From assembly GCA_008711295.1 (NCBI GenBank), contig VUYV01000017.1, positions 1,085,131-1,149,130 of the forward strand: a stretch of DNA of 64,000 nucleotides, written 5' to 3'. Below, piece after piece: positions 13,860 to 25,400 of this stretch. The notes beneath the pieces are model-generated. The model did not search any database. It saw only the letters and a list, made by a program, of their open reading frames with translations, and was not told where the DNA came from. This DNA is from Anarhynchus alexandrinus (Eukaryota > Chordata > Aves > Charadriiformes > Charadriidae). The position numbers and the translations under genes were made by a program. Position 1 is the stretch's first letter; every line of letters begins with the position of its first letter.

Positions 13860-14217
13860 GGTCTCCGGGGAGACCTTATAGCAGCTTTCCAGTATCTGAA
13901 GGGGGCCTACAAGAAAGCTGGAGAGGGACTTTTTACAAGAGCCTGTAGTGATAGAACGAGGGGTAATGGCTTCAAACTCGAAGAGGAGAGATTTAGATTA
14001 GATATTAGGAAGAAATGTTTCACTGTGAGGGTAGTGAGGCACTGGCACAGGTTGCCCAGAGAAGCTGTGGGTGCCCCATCCCTGGAGGTGTTCAAGGCCA
14101 GGTTTGACGGGGCTTTGAGTAACCTGGTCTAGTGGGAGGTATCCTTGCCCATTGCAGGGGCGTTGGAACTAGATGATCTTTAAGGTCCCTTCTGACTCTA
14201 ACCATTCTATGATTCTA
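13860..14217 (+). mobile_element. CR1 LINE, 5'-truncated 3' end, plus strand
   Basis: This holds the last part of CR1 ORF2 and the 3' untranslated region. Recognisable landmarks in order are the CTCCGGGGAGACCTTATAGC block, the GTAGTGATAGAACGAGGGG block (codons for the conserved SDRTRGN stretch), AGGTTGCCCAGAGAAGCTGT, GGAACTAGATGATCTTTAAGG, and the tail ATTCTATGATTCTA. The 5' end is cut at about 13860, as is usual for CR1 copies truncated by incomplete reverse transcription. It contains no reverse-transcriptase core. It differs by many substitutions from the other copies in the window, so it is not a recent duplicate of them. Confidence 0.95.
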
Positions 14218-15874
14218 AAATAGGAGCAATCAGCCATCCATTAACAAAAAGCCCTGAATTATTTTTTCAGTGTAGCAGGTTGAATTTAATTTCATTTATC
14301 AATAAGTCTATTTCACACACTTTACTACTCAACACTTTTTTATTTTCAGTCGATCAGGTTGCTTATAAATAAACATTTGTTAATGCCAAGTGAATCAGCG
14401 TTATTAACTTTACACAGCCTGAAATGCCAGTCTCTCACTTTCTGGGATGTGTGCATATTCAGTGATCCCTGCCTAGAGAATTAAAAACTAGCCCCCTTTT
14501 TTTTTTCACTTTTGCTAAATAGAAGTACTTTGTAAATAGGAAGAGTCATTTCTGGAAGAACATTATGCAGCTGGGGATCATGCATTTTAATGCTGCTCCA
14601 TTTGGAATTTAATCTTGAAATAATTTGAATAGTGGTTTAGTGTGAACCTATTACAGGGGATCTGGTGGCATCCAAGCTTAGTGGTAAAGACCACATGCAC
14701 TTCATGTGATTTTCCTTTGAAATTAAAGACAGCAGATATTTGACAGGGACTTTTTTAAAAACACCACAGTGGTGTGTGTGTCTGAAATTATTCACAGATA
14801 TGGTAACCAGCAATGTTCAATCCTGTTCAGACAGGTAAGAACCTGTAAGAACAGGCTTGCATATACAGGTGGTAAGTCTTCATATGTCAAAATCAAACCC
14901 CAGTCTTTAAGAGGCTTTCTTGCATTCTCCTCTAGGATTTTTCCACATTCATCTTAGCCACTTCATAGTATTTCAATATACAAAACCAATGGCAGATTTG
15001 AGCACACATGTAAACCTGGCAGATGTTTCAGTTGCAGATCTGTCATTTAGGGACATGCATTGCTGGGATGTAAAGTAGAACAATTTTTGTATTTCAGAGT
15101 GCAAGGAAGAATTGTGAGGTCTGTCTATATCCATTGTCTGTATCCTTATCAACTAAAAAGTATCCCACAATAGTCATTACCACTGGATAGCATCTCTTCA
15201 TCATCAGGAGGCAGTACCAAAGAAAACACCACACTGCACAATCTAGGATTGTCATGCAGTTTTCCTTCTTAGGAATCACAAAAGCTATCAGAAATAACTT
15301 GATTTTTCTTGGAGAAAGGCAGAGTAAAATTAAGTAGCAGCATCCTCTTCACTCTGATGCCTTTAGATGCCTCTGCCATTTGATCAGTGTGTAACAGGAT
15401 ATGGTATCAGGTAGGACAATTCATCTCTGGGTCAAAGAGCAAGAAGATAGGTCTTCTCCTCCAATATGAACCCATCTAAGCCTCATCAAAGATAACTATG
15501 TGTGTAGACGCTAGCTAGTAGAAGAACCACACAGAGAGATGATTCCTAAGGAGATGGGTTAAGGATTAAGAGGGCAGAAGCATGTTGGGTGTGTTCATCA
15601 GTACCCTAAAATTCAGAATATCCTCTGTGGAGGTTGACTGCAGTTGAATCCTGCACCCTCCAACACTGTGAATCATTTCCTCTTTTATTACAGCCAACAC
15701 CCTGAAATTTCAGCGAGGCTCCTTTCTAAACAGTCGTCAGAGAGTGGGGGGCTCAAATGCATGAAACTGTGGACCATTTGGAGAAAAGAATGAAAACAGT
15801 CTGCAAACAAACTTGGTACTGTTAAGACACTTTCCCCTGCTTTTCCCCACAGTCTGATCATGATAGGTGCTAAG
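14218..15874. other. Unique AT-rich sequence between two CR1 copies
   Basis: No gene or repeat is recognised. This 1.7-kb spacer separates two CR1 3' ends lying in opposite (tail-to-tail) orientation. Confidence 0.45.
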
Positions 15875-16185
15875 TCACAGAATCACAGAATCACAGAATC
15901 ACAGAATTTTCAGAGTTGGAAGGGACCTCTAGAGATCATCTAGTCCAACTCCCCTGCTAAAGCAGGATTGCCTAGAGCACATTACTCAGGACTGCATCCA
16001 GGCGGGTCTTGAAAATCTCCAGAGAAGGGGACTCCACAACCTCCCTGGGCAGCCTGTTCCAGTGCTCTGTCACCCTAACTGTAAAGAAGTTTTTCCGTGT
16101 GTTGGAACGGAACTTCCTATGTTCCAACTTATGCCCATTGCCCCTCGTCCTGTCAATGGGAACCACTGAGAAGAGTCTGGCTCCA
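15875..16185 (-). mobile_element. CR1 LINE, 3' end, minus strand (TCACAGAA-tailed subfamily)
   Basis: On the + strand the copy begins with four tandem TCACAGAA-type units, which are the reverse complement of the CR1 tail. It continues with AGTTGGAAGGGACCTCTAGA, GATCATCTAGTCCAACTCCC and the conserved GGGCAGCCTGTTCCAGTGCTC block, and ends in the codons read on the minus strand as RTRGNGHKL. It belongs to a different CR1 subfamily from the copies at 13.9, 22.1, 30.4, 46.4 and 58.3 kb: its 3' UTR says 'CTCTAGAGATCATCTAGTCC' where they carry 'CTTAAAGATCATC'. It is truncated at about 16185. Confidence 0.95.
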
Positions 16186-18434
16186 AGTCAAACCACAACA
16201 GTCGGGTTTCCCACTGTGATTTGCTATGCACTTTTGTTTCCTGCCCTGGATTTTTGTTGGACTGGCATTTGCCTCCCACATGTGTTTCTGGGTAAGCAGT
16301 GGGCAGAGCAGACTGACATAAGGGGTTTAGTGCTGTATTTCTGAGGGGTTACCTAAGGACATGGAGGTGCTGTCTCACCACTTCCTTTGTCAGCACAGAA
16401 GCTCACTCCCATGGAAAGACGGACCTCAGGACATCTCCTGGTAGGAGCTAAAAGGGCTTCTTGTCCTTCAGATTGTGCCTCCTTAGACATATCATGGAGC
16501 TGCATGCCCCTGGGCATGAATCTTCTGAAGACCTTAGTTAGCATTTTCTCTCCAGGACAATTTAGCTACAGATTGTCACCTGGTTTTTTTGAGGCATTAA
16601 ATTTAAAAAGTCTCCCTCATGTGCTGCCTATAATGAACAACCAAAATGTTGCAGCTGTTGGAAAACCTCATGTGCAAGACCATGCGTGACCATAGTGAAC
16701 ACCACAACCCATCTGAATGAACAATGAAATGCTGCTTCTGGATCTCAGCGTAACAGTGAGCAGATACCAGAACACATTGCCATGGACAAAACAAAACTTG
16801 CCATGTTCAACTACTGCCAACTCAGAAGCAGAGAAGGTGATATGGGTTTGTTTTGCAACCTTAAGCTTTTGTGGGTACAAGGCAAAAAATAACCATAGTT
16901 TCTGCTAGCACAAGAAAAAAGTCAGGTTAACTTGGCTCAGAGGACTCAAATATTCATTGCAGTCCCGCAAAGTTACACCTGCGAAGCTCCATGCAATGCT
17001 ATGGATTTGCAGCTCAACGCCAATGGAGTTAATGCAGTGGCCAGTCAGTCCCCATGTGTTTGATAGTATGCAGAAACAAACACAATTTACACTTCCAATT
17101 CATCAGTACAGTTTTAAGAAATTCTGTGGCCTTGAAGGTTCATTTCACAGGAGAGGGAGGACCAGCACCATACAGCCTGGGTTTGATTTTTTTAAAAAGC
17201 ATGACTCATTTGTTTGCGTGGCCTGGAAAGGAAGGAGTGCATTCTGTACTGGCTATTCCCAAAAGGGAGAAATATACCCTGCTCTCCCTCCTGGTAAATC
17301 CGATGCAGATACACGTTATTCCTTGAACGGAAGCCTTTACAAGCATTGCACAAGTGTACCTCTCCAGGAACGGCCACACAGCGCTCCTGCCTTGCTCCCC
17401 AAAAGCTGTGCTTTTCCAAGAACCACCTGATTAGAGAGACTAAACCAGGAAAGTCAGACTTTGTACTCTGTTGTTTATTCAGTCAGATTGTTGCTCAGCA
17501 CAAACAACTCTGAGCTCCATAGTTTGCGGTGGGTTTTGTTTTCACCAGTCGCTAGAGTAAATCCAGTCATCCTGCTGAAGCCACCCAGAGCTATGCCAGC
17601 ATGAGAAAAACAGAGACAGACCACGTCTATCCTAGCGAGCTTGGCCAGTTTGAGGAAGGGCCAGGGAGGGGTTTCATACAGCTGGGTGCAAGGATAGTGC
17701 ATATGTCACAGATAGTGATGTTTTAATTGGCACAGACAGCTACCTTCCTCCCTAATCTGAGTACACTCATGTTTTTTATCATATCTTCCTTCTCCTTACC
17801 ATCGTTATTGTACAGAACTGTGCACCCAAAGCCCCAGATAACTCAAATTTTGCATTTTTGAGAACAAAAAAAGCATCTTGGGAAGACAAGTCTGCATTGG
17901 TGGGAAGTCCCTTTCCCAGTGTGCAATCCCACTAAAGCAGGGAGTGACATTAAGTTACCTCCTAGGCTGCCGTTCCTGAACTCACTCATCATCCCAAGCC
18001 CTCACAGTTCCATGGTTGAGACAGAAACAGAAAAAAAGCGCAGATATTACTGTGGGAGAAAATACTCTTTCAAAGAGCTGTCAATGCTGCTTTCAGCTTT
18101 GCAAACTTTTTTACCAAGGCTCTTCTCTGCCGTGAAGAGATCACTGCTCCCAGGCTGACATCAGAGGCCAGAGGGGCTGTTGCACGGAGAGGACTCCAAG
18201 CAGCATGACTGATGTTGGCTGTAAACCAGCAGCAGAGAAGACCTGCTGGTCTATTGCTGAGCCATTGCTGAGCTACAGGGTCTGCTTAAAGGGCTCCGGG
18301 TCAGGCCCTGGCTCACTCAGTGAGCTGCAAACTCTTGAGAGAAGTAAGGGAGAAGGGATTTATCTCAGAGATTTGCAGCTTAGTCATTGTGGGATTACTT
18401 TTTTTTTTTTAACATGGAGACTGCCCTCACCCAC
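16186..18434. other. Unique non-coding sequence
   Basis: No gene or repeat is recognised. A plus-strand frame of 157 codons (16957-17430) is one of the longest outside repeats, but it has no domain, low-complexity signature or clear splice sites, and I treat it as chance. Confidence 0.4.
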
Positions 18435-18473
18435 CCTCTGGTGTAAAACTGCGTGAGTGAGAACCTGCTTCAG
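18435..18473. mobile_element. Possible amniote MITE fossil (CTGGTGTAAAACTG type)
   Basis: The short stretch CTCTGGTGTAAAACTGCGTG followed by AGTGAGAACCTGCTTCAGG resembles the inner repeat and terminus of an old palindromic DNA-transposon family. I know that family from reptile and bird genomes from memory, by its repeated CTGGTGTAA units and an AGAATCAGGCCC-like end. Only about 40 bases match, so the call is weak. Confidence 0.35.
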
Positions 18474-21299
18474 GATGGTTCCTGGCTTTTGAGGGCATAA
18501 GACAGGGCAGTACATGGCTACAGGAGCACCGTAGGAGAGTGTGGGACCTCTCTGGTCCTTATTCCCCTCTGCAGAGGAGGTGCTGAGGCACCCTCCAGCC
18601 CTCTCCTGATGCTGCAAAACTCACCCCACCTCTCTTGACTGGGGAGAAAACTCTGAACAACGGCACGTGTACCCACCCCGTCACCTCTCTGGGGGTTTTA
18701 CCTCCAACTGGAAGGGTCTGTCCTTTCTTTCCCCTTCACTTCTTGTTTAGCAAGAAGATTTTTTTCCCTTTAATCTCTCACAGCTTCCCTTGGCTATAGT
18801 TCTCAAAATTACTCTTCTCCCAGTCAGAACCTGAGCCTATATTTAAGAGCTGCTTTACATTAACATACTTGTATTAAAATGTTCTCTGTTGTAACGTTCT
18901 GATTTATCTATAGATCTTTATTTTTGGATACCGTTGCCTTTTACAGCTTTCTAATTTATATAGCCATTTGTTTTGCCTGTCAAAACATTTTTAATTTTAA
19001 TTACTGTGTATCATGCTTCTGGGTATAAAACTGTCAGATAAATCTGAGTATCTGCATAAACATGTGGGTAACTGCATGTGTTATCACTCAACAATTGCTG
19101 GTGGGCAGTTAGCAAACTCTTGTCTGGGATCTGTGTTCAGCTGCTGCAGAACAGCACGGGTAGGATGAACTGCTGATTAGTTGTCAAACCATGTGCGGTT
19201 ATGTCCTTGGCTATTCAGACTGCACAGCCCCTCAGCAAAGTAGCGTGTACAGCCAACTTTGCTCCAGTCAGTCAAATCCAAAGTGCTCATTTGGCAGGAC
19301 ACCTCAGACAATAGATTTGTTCTGCTTTTAAGAGAAAAAGTGGCATCGTTTGCTGTATTGTGTGGCCAGCAGATAGGTGACTCCTTGTCAGTGCCTAGGA
19401 GTAGGAAATTTTGTTGTACTGCTGACCCTGCGCCGTAACAGGCCACCATGAGTGGTCACTTATGCCTGTGGAAAGTAGCCTTCCCTTCGCAGCTGAGGGT
19501 CTGGACCGAGTCAGGCAGAGGACCTGTAGCACTGAGGTGCAGTGTAGCCCAGACTTGGAGCTCCTCAAGGAGCAAGGCTCTCCCAGCTGGCCGTGGCACT
19601 GCCAGCAGATGGGCTGCAGCCGTGTGGTGCCCTGTGAGCACAACTGTGGTGTTTCGCTGACAACTCAGCACCAGATAATGTGTCACAGCGATCCTGCAGC
19701 CCAGCTCAACAGAGGTTGCTCAGTTCTGTAATGGCTGCCATTCCTCTGAGGAGGTCAGGACAACCTCAGTCCCTAACAAGCAGCCTAATGTGCTTGTTCA
19801 GCTGGGCCGTGCAGACACTTGAGAAGCTGCATCCACGCTGGGCCCAGAAGAAGAATCATGCTTTTCCCTGCTGTTTACTGTCTGGGAAGCTGTCTCTCTA
19901 AGCTGCCGGTCAGAGCAGACTCGGGGTTGTCCAGTAATGGAACTCCACCAAATGAGACAGGACTTTCTGGACCAATTTGGACCTCTGGACCTAAGACCTA
20001 GGTTGGTTACAACCTATAAAAAGTTTTCTGCTCGCAATAACTTTCTGTTCATATGAATAGCTAGCAGTACTTGGTGCTCCTGTCAAACAGCTCACTGCTT
20101 GAGAGACACAGGGAAAAAAGTCCTTGTGTATTTCACACACTACCTGCTGACCTTGTCTTTGCTGTCCCTGTTTCTGCTGTCTCCTCTGGTATTTGTAGTT
20201 GAAGGTCTGCAGAAGTGGGGCTGCACATGTCTGTGTATACAGTGCCTGGCACAGTGGAGGAAGACAGCTCTGCACTCCTGCACCACGGATAAAATATGCT
20301 TTCAACCTAGCAAGCAGAGAGAGGAAAAAATGTCAGGGGCAAAAAGACAGCAGATGTGCCGACGTTGGTGGCCGCTATCACCCAGCACAGCTAAGGATCT
20401 GCTGCAACATTCCTGTGATTGTTGTTTCAACTAATCCCGCTGCAAGTTAGACACAAAGTGAAGCAGATCTTTTGGCACACTTCTCTTCCATTTACTCCTC
20501 ACTTGGCTCATGTCATGCTTGTGACTATTTTGCTATTTTTGTTATTAAAGATGTATTGTTTCATTTTCTAATGAACAGCCATTCTGAGGCAGAGAGAGAA
20601 TTGCAGTGATGTTTTGATATATCCATCTTTGCTTTTTCATTTTGTGCCTCAGGTGCTCAAATTGAATGAACTTTACTGCCATCTGGAGATGTAGTATATT
20701 CATTTCTGTTTGTCATTCTACCTTTGAATTTCATTAAAGGGCCTCATTCTGGGGTTTAAGGAATAAAAGCGTCTTAGTGTTTTTACTTACTATAATGTTG
20801 TACTCCTCTCCATAGCAATTAGGTGCTGAAACAAAAGTCAGCTCTGGCATCTCATAAGAGTGTTTAAGACTGAACCAAGCAAGGTAATCCACCTAAAGGC
20901 AGGCCCCTGCCTGGTGGACGTGCACTGCTTTTGGTGTCCGGGGAGGATGATGCCAACGCACTGCAGTCCTGCCCGTGGTCAGTCCCGGACCCAGAGGAAC
21001 AAACATCTGAAACCTATCAGCAGATGGAACAGGTGCAGTGCTAGATGGAGCAAGTGTCACAGGTAGAGTTTTTGGGTTTGCCTTATTTTCTGCCACCCTG
21101 GTGTAAGTTTTTGTACCAGGTGTAGCAGTGCTGTGCATGTGTAACAGGCCACCAGCTAGGACACACGCTATGGGTGTGAATGTCTGCATAAAAGGGAAAC
21201 ATTATCTTGTACTAGAGCCAGGAAATGTCATGTCAGACCCTTGAAAAACACATTACTAGACTCCCTTGGAACTAAAACAACATTATTTCACACAGAAAC
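18474..21299. other. Unique non-coding sequence
   Basis: No gene is recognised. Short frames cluster at 19.2-19.9 kb on both strands in a locally GC-richer patch. None carries a recognisable motif. Confidence 0.4.
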
Positions 21300-21656
21300 T
21301 ACAGACTATCAAAGGAATTAAGTTTAAAGCAAATGAAAGGAGGTGCTTTATTGCTCAGTAGGCAGTAGATCTGTGAAGCTCCTTCCCAAAGGAAGCTGTG
21401 GATACAAAACATTTGTATCCCATCAGAAGAATATTGGATTAATGTTTAGAAGACAGTAGGTTACTCAGCAAATCACATCAGGCCCAGGAAATTGCCTGTG
21501 CAGAAAATAGGTGGAGGATGGGAGAGTCCTGGGTACATGGCAGGGGAATATACTCGATTGTTCTCACGTTTTCCTGGACATCTGCTAATCACAAATGCTG
21601 GACATGGGCTGCTGGGCTCGATGCACCCTTCTTTTGAGACATCACATTCTTATGTT
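21300..21656 (+). mobile_element. Very old CR1/L3-like LINE 3' end, plus strand
   Basis: The copy is heavily diverged but follows the order of an old amniote CR1 (L3-like) 3' end. It has an AAATGAAAGGAGGTGCTTTA block (from a conserved KRKYF-type codon run), then CTGTGAAGCTCCTTCCCAAA and GGAAGCTGTGGA (the WNSLP-type codons), then the 3' UTR ending in GCTGCTGGGCTCGATGCACC and the tail TTCTTATGTT. This tail and the CTGGGCTAGATGGACC-like block set it apart from avian CR1 with ATTCTATG tails. The family comparison is from memory. Confidence 0.7.
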
Positions 21657-22119
21657 GTCCTAATCATGACAAACCTAATGGCAGGAGGTAAAGGGACAAA
21701 TGCAAAATAGGTGGAGTATTGAAATTATGGATTATTTAAAAATACTATTGTTTTCACTTGACACTTGACTGTTGGCTAATTTATGAAAGCTGCTGCTCGA
21801 ATAAAGTAGTAAAAGTAGGATAGCGGTTCTGATATAATTCCACATAAACTTTTTTCCTACTTGACATAACGAAAAGCACATTTCATCAAAGCACAATAAC
21901 CTTAACTCAGACCCTTGCTCAATACTGCTTTTCACCTGCAGTCATTCCTACTAGTAATCTTACAGTATTTATATCGTATTAGTTCGAACATCTGTGAAGT
22001 TTTGTGGTTTTTTTTTCAGAGAGCTGCACTTGTACTTTGATGAGGGAACAGGGCAGAGTGAAGGTTATTGTGATAAAAATGTTGTGTTTTGCACTTGCTG
22101 AAAAGGAATATTCCTAAAG
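21657..22119. other. Unique AT-rich sequence
   Basis: Nothing recognised between the old and the younger CR1 copies. Confidence 0.45.
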
Positions 22120-22462
22120 TCATAGAATGATAGAATCATAGAATGGTTTCGGTCAGAAGGGACCTTGAAGATCATCGAGTTCCAACCCCCCTGCCATAGC
22201 CAGGGACACCTCCCACTAGACCAGGTTGCCCAAGGCCACGTCCAGCCTGGCCTTGAACACCTCCAGGGATGGGGCCTCAACAGCCTCTCTGGGCAACATG
22301 TGCCAGTGCCTTGCCACCCTCAAAGTAAAAAATTTCTTCCTAATGTTTAATCTAAACCTGCCCTCTTCCAGTTTAAAGCCATTCCCCCTCGTCCTATCAC
22401 TACATGCCCTTGTAAAAAGTCCTTCCCCAGCTCCCCTGTAGGCCCCCTTTAGGTACTGGAAG
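22120..22462 (-). mobile_element. CR1 LINE, 3' end, minus strand
   Basis: Starts on the + strand with the inverted tail TCATAGAATGATAGAATCAT, followed by AAGGGACCTTGAAGATCATC, the CCTGGCCTTGAACACCTCCA block, and the CCCCCTCGTCCTATCACTAC block, which reads SDRTRGN on the minus strand. It ends at GGCCCCCTTTAGGTACTGGA. Shared diagnostic wording (a CCTAATGTTTAATCTAAACC-like stretch, AACATTAGG in sense) groups it with the copy at 46.4 kb rather than with those at 30.4 and 58.3 kb. It is 5'-truncated and non-coding. Confidence 0.95.
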
Positions 22463-25400
22463 TCAAATAAATTCTAATCCTGGTTATGGTTTTAGTTGCT
22501 TCAAAGGGCTTGAATCTGAAGTTAAAAAAAAAAAAGGCAGCAAGAACTATCTGCTCTTGAAATACCATCAAGGCCAAGATTTTGATTAAATTGGCACGAA
22601 CTGTTTTATGGCTAAGTTGCACTTGCAGAAAAGAGAACCGCACACTGAGCAGGATGGCAAGTTCTTTGAAACCCACCCCTCCTCCCCCCACCAATCTCAC
22701 CTGCTATTTCATGCCCCAGCCGCTGGCAGGAATTGCAGCACCTGTGGTGTTTCAGATGTTGTGCACTGAGTCGCAACAAATTGTGTATGTTAAGGCACCG
22801 TCTACACCAGGGACCTTTTTCAGCTGATTCCCACTGGTTCAGCTTCACTAGCGTGTGACCTCAATATTCTTTCTGCACTCCTCACATGACCCACTTGTGG
22901 TCAGTTATTGGGCAACAAAACCCATGTCAACAGGGATTCAGTGAGACTAACTGTTAGCTTCCAATTACTACTTGTTCAAGTTTTATTGAGCGTTGTGTCT
23001 TTAATTAGGGAACTAAGATGCAAACTTCAGTGTCCTTTACAAAGTCAGTCCTGTGGGAGTAATTTCAAGAGCCAGTTGCTCTTGCTGGATAGTAATTGGG
23101 AACCCAAAGGGATTCGCATATGAATAGTAAATTAAGGTGCACAGTAGTAGCAGGAGTTTATACCTGGAACGTTAGAGTTCTTAATGATCCCATTAAAAGG
23201 AATAAGGTCATTCCTTATTTAAAGGTTTAGGAGATACTGTGCTTTCTAAGGATACAAAGCATGCACAAGGTTAAGAAGTACAAAGGTGAGACACGAGGGG
23301 TTTTCTGTTGTCCGTTGGTAAGTGCTGCCGAGCAGAGTTAGCCTTCTGGGACAGAACATTTCTTACATTTCTTTTTAGTGACACAATGTCTTAAAGTCCC
23401 AGGTGTTGACTGCTTAGAAAGAGAGAGTGAAGTTAGGCAGGGTTATTTCATATCTCTCATTTTGTAAGTGTTGTACGTGCCTGAGTTTTGCAGGGCAGAG
23501 GTGGTAAGTGAGTGGGTGGGATTTACAGTAAAGAGACTAAGGGCATTGGAGTGCTTCAGGTGTTCTGGCTGAAGAACCGTATGGGACAGCACTTTCTAAA
23601 ATCAGTAAGACAGACTCGGTTTTCTGTTGTAGAAACACTGAAGACTGAGAGCTCAGGTTTGTGAGTCACACTACGAAAGTGAATATAAAAGGCTGGGATA
23701 ATCACTGAAGACAGGTGACCATACTGTATGGACACACATTCAGATTACAGCTCACAACAACATTTTCAAAGGCCTGGTTTGGACACAAGACTTAGCCCTG
23801 AGTTTCCTCACATCTCAGCCAAGCACTGACATCACCATTTCTATTCTGGAAGCCATGTCCTTAAAAATTATGAAAACCGTTCGTATTTAATCCTGAGGTA
23901 AAAAAGAAAATGTATTTGTGTAGCTTTGGTAAATTTCACTGGATCAGAACACCACTTCCCACTTGTTTCTAGTCTCTCTTAAGCCACAGCTTAGGGCTAG
24001 CCTCAAAACTAAAATTCAAGCCTCCTCCAAAGCCAAATCTGTGTGCTAGACCACCTAGCTTAGCCCAGGCAAAATGTAGTTGAAAGAAAAACCTTAGAAG
24101 CATGAGTAAAAGCAATTGGACATTTAATGACAAGAGCGTCATAAAACTGACAAAAATAAAGAACATCTAGATCTGAGCAGCTCTTCGCTTCCAGGTTCCC
24201 CAGCCAAGAGTATTCAGTGTTAGCTGGACTTAATAAGCGTGCTGCAGCTCTGTAGCAAAGTAGCCCGCTTATACATATGGAAGCTTGTCTGTGTGTTGGA
24301 AGTGGTCAAGCCATTTTAAAATCCCGCAAAATTAACAGAAATGAATGCCAGGACATTCAAATCGTACGCAGAATTCTTGGCACTAAAAGGGTCAGTCCCT
24401 TCACAGGAAAGAGGCAGAGGATGTGAAATTTTTGGGAAAAACAGAATTGTAAGCCTTCACGCACCCCTCCTCAAGTACTCATGTAACAGGCTGCTCACAT
24501 TGTTTCAGAAGGCTGTTTGGGATGCCAGTCTTCCCTTAGAGCAAGGGCAGTCAGCAGTGACTACAGGCTGCAGCTGGGTCCTTTCTCCAAAGATCTGGGG
24601 GGCTGGATCTCCATCTCCCAGTCCTCTGAGGAAAGCAGAACACCACTGCCACAAGAGATATCTTGCCTTTGATCACCTATATTCAAGGTTAATTATGCCC
24701 TTCAGGTGGATAAGTGTAATGAAATACATACAATTTTATTTTTTTTTCTGAAAGACACATGATCAGCTTTCAGGAGCATTTTGTCTTTCCTAAAATTGCA
24801 TTTCGTAGTCTCAGAAAGGTTAGCACTTGTCAGTATAATATCACAAAATAGTAATACAACTTCTGCTCACATGTAACAACATGAGAAAAGCCTGTGCTAG
24901 TAAAGTCTAAAAGTTACAAACCTTCCAAGTTAAATATATATATAGCGCCTTACAACTGGAGCACCATCTGACGAACTGTTATATTGTTTCTGATACCTAT
25001 TATTTTGCTTTTAAAAAAAGTTCCCCGGAACGAGGAAATAAGCTTAATTTTGTATGGGCTTTTGTCCCATACATCTGCAGTCACATTTCCATGGTAATTA
25101 GCTTTCTTTCTCTCTACCCCGTGCCCAGTATTGCCTTCAGATTCCCTCTGCATTCCTGGAACACCTCCTTCCCCCCTTGTACTATTGAAATGAGATGACA
25201 TAGTTCCAGGTTACTTACATGACGACAGCTAATGGCCAGCCAGCCAAAAAGGCAGTGGTTGAACATCACTTTTTCTCTGCTGTTAGTGGAGAAACCAGTT
25301 GAAAATGTGTCCTACAGCCAATTGAAAGTTGGCTGTTCAATTTCCCACAAGCTGTACACTCAGTTATTTTTGAGAAATCTGTCCCTATCAAATTTTCTTG

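Noticed and set aside
16957..17430. Plus-strand frame of 157 codons.
   Set aside because: No domain, no splice signals and no codon pattern suggesting selection.
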